Shown here piece after piece: positions 9,826 through 22,655 of a stretch of DNA of 64,000 nt. This stretch comes from Perkinsus marinus ATCC 50983 (Eukaryota; Perkinsozoa; Perkinsida; Perkinsidae), in NCBI RefSeq assembly GCF_000006405.1, contig NW_003214508.1, positions 73,574-137,573 on the forward strand, read 5' to 3'. The notes under the pieces are model-generated. The model had not been told where the DNA came from. It searched no databases and saw nothing but the letters and a program-made list of their open reading frames with translations. The position numbers and the translations under genes are program-made. Each line of letters opens with the position of its first letter. The stretch's first letter is position 1.

Positions 9826-10648
9826 TTATAGTAAAGATTCGCAACGATAATCGAGAATGTGAGGTAGCATCTCATTGAGCGCATCACAAAGATTCTCAAT
9901 ACTAGTCTTGCCCTTCATACTCACTCGCCCTGTTGAGAACACATCAACTGTCACACCACGACCGGGGTCACGGAGGACAACCTAACATGGACATTTCACA
10001 AAGACAACCTACAGGAGTAAACTCACTGCTGGGTAACGGCTAGGCTCATAGGCAACCACATTGGCAAATGCAGGAGCCCTAGAGAGGCCCAATAGGTTCA
10101 TAGTAGAACCCAAGTCGTATGTCGCTAGGATGTTGTCGCAGGTGAAATCGGAGAACTTAACACGTTCGCAACTGCAGGCACATGATGATAGTGCCAGAAA
10201 TACTCCGCAGCTACACTCACTTCATACGAGCCTTCAGTCGAGCCGCAGTACGATGCATAGCCAATCGGGCGTCTTCAGGGCTGGCAGCTCCCGTAGCCTG
10301 TATTTTACCACTACGGAACACCGCAATGGTACCTGACCATGGTACCAACCATATCACACTATAGAGATACCTCAACCTACACTGTGGACGCCAGTAGCGT
10401 ATGCGTACGCAGGGGAATTTAGAAGGATCGTATTCGGCGTTACGAAAGCCTTTTACTATCTGGAAAACTCTTCAACGACGTTACAAAAGTCCACCTACCT
10501 GTGTCAATTCGAACGTAGTATTTAGATTGGCATGAGCCAGTACGTTCTGACAAAATATGTCCTCCGTGGAAACGCCTAGGCCGGAGTCAGTCGGTGACCC
10601 CTCCAGTAGGGGGTTCACAACAGCCATCGCATTCATTGTTTCTGCCAT
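9826..10648 (-). CDS. TBP: TATA-box-binding-protein family factor (TBP or TBP-like)
   Basis: General transcription factor that binds core promoters. Exons 10648-10499, 10459-10381, 10332-10221, 10171-10027 and 9981-9826 sum to 642 bases in frame: 213 residues ending at a TAA. The product shows the two imperfect repeats of the TBP saddle. Repeat 1 has FRNAEYDPSKFPCVRIRYW, AVFRSGKIQATGAASPEDAR and a helix ending RLKAR. Repeat 2 has CDNILATYDLGSTM, YEPSRYPA, VDVFSTGRVSMKGKT and a helix ENLCDALNEMLPHI. Of the four Phe that kink DNA in canonical TBP, three are kept (KFP, VFRSG, VFSTG) and the third in order is Tyr (RYP). The sequence is divergent, and dinoflagellates are known to carry a TBP-like factor, so the subfamily is open. 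Lies 117 bases downstream of the aldehyde dehydrogenase, same strand. Confidence 0.8.
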
Positions 10649-10765
10649 TGAGAAGTGACCCTTCGCTGCTTTAAACCATCCAATGTACTACATACATGCG
10701 CAACCGATGAGGACATAAGAAACGACGTCGTCACGTTGAATGAATCATTGAAATCAAAATAGAAA

Positions 10766-13057
<2,292 letters not shown>

Positions 13058-13419
13058 ACCACTACTGATACAACACCTGTCATTGGACTCCTCACAGGCC
13101 AGATCCGGGTCATGTATGAAACTACTAGAATTCTTTCACTACCTACGTACTTACCTTAAAACGGTGAAGAACTTGAAAAGCTGAGATAAGATCGTTGCTC
13201 TATGGGTTGAGAAGCGGCAAGTTGACTCACAAAGTGCCTCAAATTCACCCTAAAATCAGGAACCTGAGTAACTACGCACGTAAGTCTGGAACCATGCGCA
13301 AAAAATCGATCATTCGGGCGCGCGCTAAGGTGAAAAAAATCTTTCTTGTACCTTTATGTGATTATGCGGAGGGCACATTGTGGAATGACTCGCCGTAAGG
13401 TGGACGGTACTTAATAAGG
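13058..13419. other. intergenic
   Basis: Upstream flank of the aldehyde dehydrogenase. Only short open frames. No motif recognised. Confidence 0.35.
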
Positions 13420-13745
13420 TGTACCTAAACGTGAGGTGCATCTCAAAGCGCCTTAAATCAGAAATCCTTGTGAAGTAGGCCTCAGGGCGCACCCACAGGG
13501 GCCCATTTCACAAGCCTCGGTCAGGCACGGAAATCGTAAGGCGCTAGGCGATTATTGCACCTAACAGCGGTTAGGCTATTTCACAAAGGCTGAAAATCGG
13601 GGGGGCCTTATGGTAAGGCAAAGGACCTTAAGGTGCCCTACCTTATAGGTCCTGTGCCTGTCAGGTGCAAGGTCCACCTCCTAACGTGAGGTGATTTCAC
13701 AAGGGCGATTTAGGAACCCCACCTTACGGAATTTTTGGGCCCCTT
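13420..13745. repeat. GC-rich dispersed element related to 17978-18076
   Basis: Contains TTTCACAAG- and CCTTA/TAAGG-rich motifs repeated several times. The part at about 13505-13597 is nearly identical to 17978-18076, sharing CGTAAGGCGCTAGGCGATT and GCGGTTAGGCTATTTCACAA. Several internal stretches are inverted (AATCG..CGATT). No coding capacity seen, so it is probably a short non-autonomous repeat. Confidence 0.65.
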
Positions 13746-14102
13746 TCATTCCAATGGGGCTGAGAATAACTTCGAGAAGGTCGAGACCGTCCCCCGGTCC
13801 TTCGAGAACCTTTCAGAGGCTTATGGAAATCTCCAACCTAGTAATCAAATTCCCAGCAGCAAAAGCGAAAACTGATTCCGATTTCCCCAATCCAATGATG
13901 TCGTTACTGTCGACATAGAAGTGGGATCGCGAATCCTGGTTATAGAGCTAGGATGCTGATTATATAAACAGTTTGGAATCTTTACAAAGTTTTGGACAGT
14001 AGTGAAGTGAATTGCATCTATCGTGCATGGTTCTGTGTTTCTTTTATACGCTGTAGTTGTGCTGTCATTATGTGTATATTTTCCCCAGCTTAGTGTTTTC
14101 AT

Positions 14103-15834
14103 ATGGCCACCATCACTAAGCCAGAAGGGAAGGTGGAGCGTATCAAACGCAAGTGCGAGGGTTTGCCTTATTTTCATGTCGCTGGGACGAAGCTGTTTAG
14201 GTTGGGAAATGAAAACAGCACGAAGCAGCCTATGATGAGCCTTATGAACGACAGACGAATATGCAGAGGGAGCACGTATGCTAGGGTGCCGGCACAGAAC
14301 AGACACGATTCGGGTGAGGAGTGGTATGAAGTTGAGGAGTAATGGTTGCATTATCATCAGCTCGAATGGATTTAGAGCGGGAAATACAGAAGAAGAAGGT
14401 ACAACGCGCCAATGTAGTGCAAGAGATGTCTAGGAGGGTGAGAATTTCTGTGCGATTCACAACTACGATGCAATGTTAGGGGCCTTCTACTGAGGCTACA
14501 CGTAAGCGTCAAGAAAGGAATGTTCAAACGGAGGAATACTATGAGAAGTTGACGACTATCGTCAGAGAGTGCTACTGGGTTGGTGTGTTATTGCGGCACT
14601 TTCTTCCGTATTAGATATGATGCTGAGACTCAAACTCCATTCGCATACGAGCGTCCTCCGAGCCCTTTGTTCATGCCAGTCTCGAGCGGTAATGATGCCG
14701 GTACGCAAATCCTTGAGGGAGAGCTCTTCGATTTTGACAAGGAAGTAATGATAATTAGGGATAGTAGTAGAGTTTCACCACCCTGCATATCACCGCGAAT
14801 ATCGGATTTTTCATGGAGTATTACGCCACTTCACGTAAAACGGCAGCGTTGTTGGCAGGTTATACCTGTGTTGGAGGTCATCGTGGGAAGGACTATCGAG
14901 AAAGCTCTGATGGAAGTGTTGGAGGAGGAAGAGCTGAAGGCTATAGAAAAGCGGCAGGCTGAGTAGAGCTGCAGTACAGCCACTGTGAGGAAGGTGATGC
15001 TTTAGGTTCGCAGCCTTACGTCACGCAGAGCTCTTGGAGGCTCAGCGTATGGAGGGCGTGGAAAAGCGGCGATCTGATGAGAAGGAGCGGAGAAAAACAC
15101 AAGAGAAAATGAGGGTCACTAAGGAAGGGGTAGGCAGTATGGAATTATATGCACATGGGCGACTACGTGTGTTGGTGACAATATGAAAATTTTGGGAAGT
15201 TCTTGTTGTTTTCTTTGTATATTTTCACACTAGATGTGTATAAATTGCTGAGCTCAGCTGAGGAGGAAACCGAATACATATTTCAACACTTGAAGTCGGA
15301 ACGCTGTAGTGTGGTTGGTCATCAGGTCCTTCGCCTGAAAGTCCTTTCGAGGCAACTGTCGAAGCATGTTGTCGCAGAAGTCGAAGCTGATGTGTTTAGA
15401 AAACTCCAGGAGCTGGGCAAATTCGACGAGCCTCAACTAGTAGGGTAATTTTCGCAATTTTCCCGTTATTGGGAGTGTTTCAGATCGACGTTGAAACGAG
15501 GGTACTCCCAAACATGATGAGTAGGGTTGCGGAGGAGGTGGCCCTCCGAGATGTCAGTACTCGGCTGGTTGCGGAGTTGATACATGCGGCGTGTGCTCAA
15601 CGGACGAGGAGGTTCACTGAGTCACGTGATGAGTAGGCAACTTTCGACGGATGGAGTTTCTTGTTGTACGACTCGAGATGTAGGTATTTTGCTAGGAAGG
15701 CCGTGGTGGAGGCTGTCGTTATTGCTGCAGAAAAGGAGAGTGAAATTATATGTGATATTGAACAGTTGGAAGCTGAGCGAATCAATGAGGAGAAAGAGAG
15801 GATGAAGTTGTGGGAAGCATATGAGGTGGTTTGA
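14103..15834 (+). CDS. RSPH3: radial spoke protein 3 (axonemal)
   Basis: Backbone of the radial spoke of 9+2 flagella, anchoring the spoke to the outer doublet. Seen in order: MSLMNDRRICRGSTYAR (family N-terminal motif), ARMDLEREIQKKKVQRANV, ERNVQTEEYYEKLT, then the signature ETQTPFAYERPPSPLFMPV, GTQILEGELFDFDKEV, IPVLEVIVGRTIEKALMEVL and EEEELKAIEKRQ. Next come a charged coiled coil (AELLEAQRMEGVEKRRSDEK), AEVEADVFRKLQELGKFDEP and a last helix EICDIEQLEAERINEEKE-like, to TGA at 15832-15834. Introns include about 14433-14476, 14748-14860, 15129-15285 (with a dispersed repeat) and 15448-15490. One junction is odd: after EKRQAE a TAG stands in frame (14964-14966), and the next exon (LRHAELLEAQ) can only be joined with a GC donor or a frame break. 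A short acidic reading frame at 15925 may belong to its tail. Confidence 0.88.
15151..15280 (-). repeat. dispersed intronic repeat, copy b
   Basis: Reverse-orientation copy (CACATGGGCGACTACGTGTG..GAGCTCAGCTGAGGAG) inside a radial spoke protein 3 intron. Confidence 0.7.
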
Positions 15835-16742
15835 AATAACACATTTGTGAAATAGTGCCTTATTGCTCAACATTGCTGGACTCTTCACTGTATGTAGATT
15901 ATTATAGTATAGAGGTAGCTAACAATGATCAGTGTGGAGATTGCTCGCAAGCGTCGTCACATCACGAGAGGGGGTGACACTGTATGCTGTCACCGGCGTG
16001 CAGCATTGATTATAGTTCTGTCATTATGTTGGTATGTCTCAGGACCCGATCACACCCGAGCCTACCAACGAGGAAGAGGGGGTCGAGGACGATGATGCTG
16101 CAGGAGGTAGGTGAAGGTATGATGATACTGAGCCGAGAAGTATCCATCAGGGGAAGGAGAAGATGCAGGATAATCCATTTAGTTGTTCATGATCATGCTG
16201 CTCCTGAGACGATGTTAGATCTTACCTCTGTATTGGAGTCGTGTTGTGTTGTTGTAGTACCATCGTATCACGGTATCACTAGTATTAGTAGGTAGTATTA
16301 CTATCACCAGCAGGTCCACTATGAGGTCGGTTAATATGAAGCTAGTAGGGCGTTGTCACGATGGAATAGTAACTCTCATATCTACTGTAGCCATTAGTGA
16401 CTCCCACCGCATCTCAAGCTATTCACAACAACTCCATTACACTAGAGGTTGTAAAAGTCAATTCCTACCGTATAATATCCCTCTTTTCACTAAGGTGACC
16501 TAAGCTTCGTCTTGTTGGCGCAGATGAGCCGGAGTGATTGAATGACCAACAATTCTACCCACTAGTAGCCAGTCGGATAGAGCACCCCCTTCGATCACTA
16601 TCTACTCCTGAAGCATTTTGTCCGTGACATCAATTTCGTTTTGTTCTACCTATGATACCTGGATACCTTTCTTTTGAGTAAGTTTTCTTTGGATATGTTA
16701 TTTTTTTGAGTAAGCTGCTGACCGGCACAAGGACCACGTCAA
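15835..16742. other. mostly non-coding, possible small acidic exon pair
   Basis: An ATG at 15925 opens MISVEIARKRRHITRGGD, which can be spliced near 16038 to PITPEPTNEEEGVEDDDAAG. This could be an alternative tail of the radial spoke gene or a separate small gene. From about 16200 to 16742 I see nothing coding. Confidence 0.25.
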
Positions 16743-16996
16743 AATACGTATAACCAATGGGCTAATCAGAAGACGTTATAGCCTGTCCGCTCCCATGAGA
16801 GCCCTTAGCAGTCGAACTAGAACCAAACACGTGTGTTCTGTGATCCTCTGCTCAACAGAAGTTCTATACGATCTCGACTACTGCTAATCTTCATCACAGC
16901 AATTGAAAAATGGAGGGATTATACTGCCCACAGCGGGGCCTACGACATCAGCTCTATTTATTATAATACTGGCATGCAACATGAACTCTTATGAGT

Positions 16997-17700
16997 TTAC
17001 ATAACTCGCTTCTTCTTGTGATACGGGGCCTTAGCCGTAAGACTCTGGTGAATATATGGCACGACTCCACCTGACAAGAACAATGGACAAGTGAGAGCAA
17101 CACCATCGTTACCTCCAGCGATTGTAGCACGGATGAGGACGTCGAGCTCATCATCACCTCTGATGGCTAGGTGTAGGTGTCGTGGAGTTATACGTTTAAC
17201 CTGCGGTAGTCATCGCCCCTCGACTCTAACATGGACTGGGCTCACCTTCTGGTCTTTAGCAGCGTTTCCAGCGAGCTCAAGGACCTCAGCCGTGAGGTAC
17301 TCCAATATAGCTGCAGTGTAGACAGCAGCAGTCGAGCCAACTCTGCAGTTGGCAGTAGCACGATCCTTGAGATAACGTCGGACCCTCCCCACAGGGAATT
17401 GGAGACCAGCTCTGGCCGATCTGGTCATTGACGCGCCCTTACCACCCATCTTACCCTTACCACCGTGAACCTTCAGAAGTAGGTTGAATCACAGAGATGC
17501 AAGACTGACCCTACCTTGGCCCCTTTGCCGCCCTTGCCACCTTTACCACCCTGTAGACCGGCCCCTTTGATGCCCTTCCCACCAGCTAAACAGAATAAGA
17601 ACGATGACCTAGTTGAGAGGGAAGCGACGTATAGCAGCCTACCTAGCTGGGTCACCACTGGCACGGACTTGTTGATATCAGTCTTCTTGAGATCAGACAT
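16997..17700 (-). CDS. H2A.Z: histone H2A.Z (left copy)
   Basis: Variant H2A that replaces H2A in nucleosomes near promoters. Four exons from ATG 17700 to TAA 16997-16999: start [19 protein letters not shown], a Gly/Lys tail with repeated GGKG, then the histone fold ([74 protein letters not shown]). The diagnostic H2A.Z residues are the RGDDELD and ATIAGGG region and the lack of a canonical SQ/K-rich C-terminal tail. It ends [15 protein letters not shown]. The long Lys/Gly N-terminal tail is like apicomplexan H2A.Z and offers many acetylation sites. Relative to the right copy it differs at only a few residues in the tail. Confidence 0.9.
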
Positions 17701-17977
17701 AATGAGAGCTTACGCGGGGTAATGTACTGAAGCCATCAAATCCACATCGGAACATGCTTCTGCGGCGACCAGCATGGACGACTTAAGATTTTCTCAACGG
17801 TCGCACGCCTCTACACTAAGCTGGGCACGGCGATACCAACAAGAACAAAACCGCAATGGCAAGATAGGAATCTTACACTCTTACGAATTTTTCATACGAT
17901 AAAATTGAGCTTGCGAATGTGCAAGATTTGAGGTGGGAATGACTTTCGCGCTCGCCCGAAACAATAAATGGCCTGGG

Positions 17978-18076
17978 GTCCGTTTCACAAGCCTCGGTTA
18001 GGCACGAAAATCGTAAGGCGCTAGGCGATTTTTGCACCTAACGGCGGTTAGGCTATTTCACAAAGGCTGAAAATTG
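17978..18076. repeat. about 95-bp repeat present in left copy only
   Basis: Nearly identical to 13505-13597 and absent at the corresponding place in the right copy, where the flanks (ATGGTCTGG / TGAAAATTGGGGTC, about 21609-21630) abut. Contains AAAATCG/CGATTTT inverted pieces. Confidence 0.75.
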
Positions 18077-18082
18077 GGGTCG

Positions 18083-18660
18083 TGAGGAGGGTGAAAAGGT
18101 AAAATCTAAGGAAGATCTCCATTTCTAAGGGAACAATCTCGCTCGCCCATTTTTTCACTTATACGTGCTGGCAACACGGTAGCCGCCGATTGGCCTTTCT
18201 AAGTACCCCTCGGTGTACTTATCTGTGTAATAACGTATGTAACTAAATTCCGACGCCTCGAGCTCCAGGCAGGCGAGGGGTAAGCGTTCTGAGAAAGCTT
18301 GAGAAGCGTTGCGCTAGTCGAAGGGAGTCTTCGTGATTTAGCCTGGCAGATCAAACCCACAGGTATGGCGCCGGCGGCCGCAGAGTACGACGACCCAATT
18401 GCAATCGTGCCTCCAATGCAAGGCGTGGAAATTGCAAGGCGTGTGTAATCGTGGGAAGGGAAACCCGAAATCCCATCCGAAACCGGATAGGGCAACCCGA
18501 AACCCGAACTGTTATCCAAGGCAAGGCTGCTATCCAAGGCGAAGCTGCAAGACAAGGCCGGAAGGACCCATTAGTGGAGAGGTGGCTCCCTTAGAAAAAG
18601 GCAGAAGGCCAACATCATAGAGCCCAGCACCATACCAACGGGTCAATCAACAGTATCTGC
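18083..18660. other. segment specific to the left copy
   Basis: Not found in the right copy. The minus strand has a stop-free frame of 118 residues (18199-18555) but no recognisable domain. Includes CTCGCTCGCCC, a motif also seen near 17950, 21590 and 37117. Possibly a transposed or decayed mobile sequence. Confidence 0.4.
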
Positions 18661-18826
18661 AGTAATGGTTGCCTTTATAAACGGGTCCAACCCGTCTGAG
18701 AGACGAGTTATGACCCTTTCAACCTACAACGACAGACACTGAGTTACAGTGAAGACGAATGAATGCTTCCATTGCTGGCCACGTGGAGGAGGGAGCATAC
18801 GCCAAATCTTAACAATAGTGCTAGAG

Positions 18827-18992
18827 GAATATATTTTCGTTTTACTCAGCCTAGGAGTTCCTCATCAATTATAGAAGTCCACACAAGACTTGGGATCGCA
18901 GTGTACAGAAACTAATAAGAAATTCCCGAAATTCTCCCGGAGTCTTCATATTGTCACCAACACATGTAGTTGACCATGCGCGTACACACTGC
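18827..18992 (+). repeat. dispersed repeat, copy c
   Basis: GAATATATTTTCG..CTCAGCC start and CACCAACACATGTAGTTGACC end. Equivalent to copy d at 22212. Confidence 0.7.
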
Positions 18993-19268
18993 TCTCCAGC
19001 AAGGGGGATAATCAAGCGCTCTCGTCGTGAGGCATCCATAAGGAGGTATCCCAACCGTGCTGACCTTGTCATCATGGCCAGTGGGAATTCTCATATACCA
19101 TGTTGGTGACTACCCTACGATAAACTAGGCTAGTCACCGACCCACCGACCACCTGACTTGAACTCAACCATTGATAAGAGTAATACGACGCTTGAATAAC
19201 AATTAACCGATATATATTGCAAAGACGACTACAATACAAGACTACTGACATCAGCAGTATTACACTGA

Positions 19269-19820
19269 TCATCTCTCCAGAACAGGATACACCATTAGAG
19301 TAGGAGTAACACTCCCGGTAGGCCCATTTACGGTCATCACTTCAAAACGTCCAACACGATGTGTAGCGGGAAGATCGATACCAGCATCAGTAGAGGCGTT
19401 ACATGAATCAAGGAATTCCTCAATAACAAAGCGTCCAACCTTCCTAACCACTTTCCTCGGTAAGAGCGCGTCAACAAGAGTGCTTTTTGTGGGGACAGGT
19501 GACAGCGACGGATCGCAATTGGCGTGGGTCACAGCCAGCTGATCAGCGTTCTGGTGTAGCTGACCGTCTCTATCTACCAACTCTAGTGTGAATCGTCCTC
19601 TTCTCGAGCAGCAGCTAGTTGACGGAGTATCACTTTCATCTTCTTCCCTTCTCCCCTGGTCCAAGCCGCTGCCTGTATTCGTCTGGTTGTTATCAGAGGG
19701 GACAATCGACATAGTAGAAGTGAGTTCGGGGTCACACTTCATCAACGTGCTTGAGGACTCCGATGAACCGTCTATCTCCAAAAAGAGGAAAGTCGAATCG
19801 AACAAAACTGAGAAGACCAT
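19269..19820 (-). CDS. protein with three GRF-type (RFxV-like) motifs, left copy
   Basis: From the first ATG (19820) the frame gives 183 residues; it stays open further upstream without an ATG, so upstream exons are possible. The acidic, Ser/Thr/Asn-rich N-terminal half looks disordered. The second half repeats a basic-G-R-F-hydrophobic motif: SRRGRFTLELVD, RKVGRFVIEEFLD and HRVGRFEVMTVN, spaced 50 and 30 residues apart. In known biology, GRFxV/I peptides are docking motifs for the conserved C-terminal domain of SPAK/OSR1 kinases and occur in WNK kinases; I see no kinase domain here. The role as a kinase scaffold or substrate is inference. Differs from the right copy at several residues. Confidence 0.5.
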   Translation of the reverse strand: MVFSVLFDSTFLFLEIDGSSESSSTLMKCDPELTSTMSIVPSDNNQTNTGSGLDQGRREEDESDTPSTSCCSRRGRFTLELVDRDGQLHQNADQLAVTHANCDPSLSPVPTKSTLVDALLPRKVVRKVGRFVIEEFLDSCNASTDAGIDLPATHRVGRFEVMTVNGPTGSVTPTLMVYPVLER

Positions 19821-20016
19821 TTTGTCTAAGGAACCTCCCGGGAACTCAACAGACCCCACACACTGCGAGTTTGAGAAGTGACCACTACTACCCCATCTGG
19901 AGAACAACGCTAGAAACAACAGAGTCGCTTCACTACTAGGGCGGAGGGTCCACAGCAATTGATAGCAATAATGTTACTCAGGATAGACTGATATAAAACT
20001 GCGAGCTGGTACTTGT

Positions 20017-20202
20017 TCATGCTCGAGAGCGGAAGGCCCGGAAGTCATCAAGAGCCTTGAGGACCTGTCACCAGAGTTGTACTATCCCATCTGGAGGTCT
20101 ATGCATCACCTCTGAATTCAAGGAGATCGCTGTGTCCATCATGTCACCTGGCTCGAGCAGCTCTATCCACAACTGCAGCTGAATCGAATACCGGTCCATA
20201 TT
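20017..20202 (-). CDS. VHS-GAT adaptor, 3' fragment cut by the assembly gap
   Basis: Carries the last exons (LLEPGDMMDTAISLNSE, then VLKALDDFRAFRSRA and TGA at 20017-20019) found complete at 23407-24922. Truncated at its 5' side by the N-run, so this is an assembly effect and not a pseudogene call. Confidence 0.75.
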
Positions 20203-20302
20203 NNNNNNNNNNNNNNNNNNNNNNNNNNNNNNNNNNNNNNNNNNNNNNNNNNNNNNNNNNNNNNNNNNNNNNNNNNNNNNNNNNNNNNNNNNNNNNNNNN
20301 NN
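20203..20302. other. assembly gap, exactly 100 N
   Basis: A run of 100 N, the conventional filler for a gap of unknown size. The sequence on its left and the sequence on its right begin or end the two copies of the duplicated segment. Confidence 1.
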
Positions 20303-20556
20303 AATACGTATAACCAATGGGCTAATCAGAAGACGTTATAGCCTGTCCGCTCCCATGAGAGCCCTTAGCAGTCGAACTAGAACCAAACACGTGTGTTCTG
20401 TGATCCTCTGCTCAACAGAAGTTCTATACGATCTCGACTACTGCTAATCTTCATCACAGCAATTGAAAAATGGAGGGATTATACTGCCCACAGCGGGGCC
20501 TACGACATCAGCTCTATTTATTATAATACTGGCATGCAACATGAACTCTTATGAGT

Positions 20557-21262
20557 TTACATAACTCGCTTCTTCTTGTGATACGGGGCCTTAGCCGTAA
20601 GACTCTGGTGAATATATGGCACGACTCCACCTGACAAGAACAATGGACAAGTGAGAGCAACACCATCGTTACCTCCAGCGATTGTAGCACGGATGAGGAC
20701 GTCGAGCTCATCATCACCTCTGATGGCTAGGTGTAGGTGTCGTGGAGTTATACGTTTAACCTGCGGTAGTCATCGCCCCTCGACTCTAACATGGACTGGG
20801 CTCACCTTCTGGTCTTTAGCAGCGTTTCCAGCGAGCTCAAGGACCTCAGCCGTGAGGTACTCCAATATAGCTGCAGTGTAAACAGCAGCAGTCGAGCCAA
20901 CTCTGCAGTTGGCAGTAGCACGATCCTTGAGATAACGTCGGACCCTCCCCACAGGGAATTGGAGACCAGCTCTGGCCGATCTGGTCATAGACGTGCCCTT
21001 ACCACCAATCTTTCCCTTACCACCGTGAACCTTCAGGAGTAGGTTGAATCAGAGAGAGATGCAAGACTGACCCTACCTTGGCCCCTTTACCGCCCTTGCC
21101 ACCTTTACCACCCTGTAGACCGGCCCCTTTGATGCCCTTCCCACCAGCTAAACAGAATAAGGACGATGACGGAGTTGAGAGGGAAGCGACGTCTAGCAGC
21201 CTACCTAGCTGGGTCACCACTGGCACGGACTTGTTGATATCAGTCTTCTTGAGATCAGACAT
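20557..21262 (-). CDS. H2A.Z: histone H2A.Z (right copy)
   Basis: Same four-exon structure and histone fold as the left copy. The N-terminal tail reads [13 protein letters not shown] where the left copy reads [13 protein letters not shown], and other differences seen are silent or intronic. Probably the second allele of one gene, given its position next to the gap. If the duplication is real the organism has two nearly identical H2A.Z genes. Confidence 0.9.
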
Positions 21263-21379
21263 AATGAGAGCTTACGCGGGATAATGTACTGAAGCCATCG
21301 AATCCACATCGGAACATGCTTCTGCGGCGTCCAACATGGACGACTTGAGATTTTCTCAACGGTCGCACGCCTCTACACT

Positions 21380-22143
21380 AAGCTGGGCTGTATGGTACGG
21401 CTGGGGGGGGGGGCGCGGATCAGCGACCAGTGAAGGATTCGGCACTCCACTCCAGTGGAGAGAGAGAGTTATCCCTCAACAATAAAACCGCAATGGCGAG
21501 ATAAGAATCTTGCACTCTTACGATTTCTTCATACGACAAAATTGAGCTTGCGAGTCTTGTGCAAGATTTGAAGTGAGCATGATTTTCGCGCTCGCCCGAA
21601 ACAAGAAATGGTCTGGTGAAAATTGGGGTCATGTAGTGGTTGCCTTTATAAATGAGTCCAACCTGTCGTCTGAGGGACGAGTTATGACCCTTTCAACCTA
21701 CTACGACAGACACTGAGTTACAGTTCGCTAGCCTCGATGGGTCTCGAGTCATACGGCAAGGTGACATGAGCAGGAAGGTTTAACAGAGGAACGTCAAACC
21801 TCATCTTGGAACCCGTCGCCGGCCAAGTCGAGGACTGTGAGATAATAGAGAACAGCCAACTCTTTCACGAGAGCTGGGTATGGATGCAAATTGTCGATAG
21901 AGTCAGCCACCACCAGGGAAGAACTACAGTCCAGCAGCCCGAGCAGCCTTCGTTGTTGGTCGCTTCCCTGATGGAAACTGCGCCACAAACACGTAGTGGT
22001 CGTCTCTTACTCGAGGAGTGATCGTAGTAGTAGATCTCAGAGCTCTACAAATACAGGGAGTTCCCCCGAGACATCGGGTTTGCAATCAGGAGACCTATAC
22101 ACATGACCTCAACTACGTTGAAGAAGATCTAGCTCTTGAAGAC
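21380..22143. other. partly copy-specific interval of the right copy
   Basis: Alternates homologous blocks (about 21485-21630 and 21640-21725) with sequence absent from the left copy: a G-run with CGCGG near 21402, and 21726-22140. Within the latter the minus strand has a stop-free frame (21794-21988) with no recognised domain. Confidence 0.5.
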
Positions 22144-22211
22144 GCATGAATGCTTCCATTGCTGGCCACGTGGAGGAGGTAGCATACGCCAAATCTTGAC
22201 AATAGTGCTAG

Positions 22212-22378
22212 AGGAATATATTTTCGTTTTACTCAGCCTAGGAGTTCCTCATCAATTATAGAAGTCCACACAAGACTTGGGATCGCAGTGTACAGAAACT
22301 AATAAGAAATTCCCGAAATTCTCCCGGAGTCTTCATATTGTCACCAACACATGTAGTTGACCATGCGCGTACACACTG
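22212..22378 (+). repeat. dispersed repeat, copy d
   Basis: Same element as copy c in the left duplicate, at the same relative place. Confidence 0.7.
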
Positions 22379-22655
22379 CTCTCCAGCAAGGGGGATAATC
22401 AAGCGCTCTCGTCGTGAGGCATCCATAAGGAGGTATCCCAACCGTGCTGACCTTGTCATCATGGCCAGTGGGAATTCTCATAGACCATGTTGATGACTAC
22501 CCTACGATAAACTAGGCTAGTCACCGACCCGTCGATCACCTGACTTAAACTCAACCATTGATAAGAGTAATACGACGCTTGAATAACAATTAACCGATAT
22601 ATATTGCAAAGACGACTACAATACAAGACTACTGACATCAGCAGTATTACACTGA

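Larger units (their letters stand above)
16743..20202. repeat. duplicated segment, left copy (ends at the assembly gap)
   Basis: About 3.46 kb matching 20303-23592 at high identity apart from block differences near 17820-18740. It carries H2A.Z, the GRF-motif gene and the 3' part of the VHS-GAT gene. It ends exactly at the N-run with the same bases (CCGGTCCATATT) at which the right copy's homology ends. Confidence 0.9.

Noticed and set aside
9672..9899. Apparent short secreted protein on the minus strand
   Set aside because: It overlaps the last TBP exon in another frame on the same strand. Its hydrophobic start is by chance.
13845..14357. 170-codon minus-strand open frame
   Set aside because: Antisense to the first exon of radial spoke protein 3, whose family motif fixes the plus strand.
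17210..17449. Intronless short H2A-like gene (single open frame)
   Set aside because: It is one exon of the four-exon H2A.Z gene. Reading it alone loses the tail and the C-terminal half.
18869..19075. 68-codon minus-strand frame identical in both duplicated copies
   Set aside because: It lies within the dispersed repeat (copies c and d), and other copies of the repeat do not keep the frame open.
20017..20202. VHS-GAT pseudogene
   Set aside because: The truncation coincides with the N-run and the remaining codons are intact, so it is an assembly cut.
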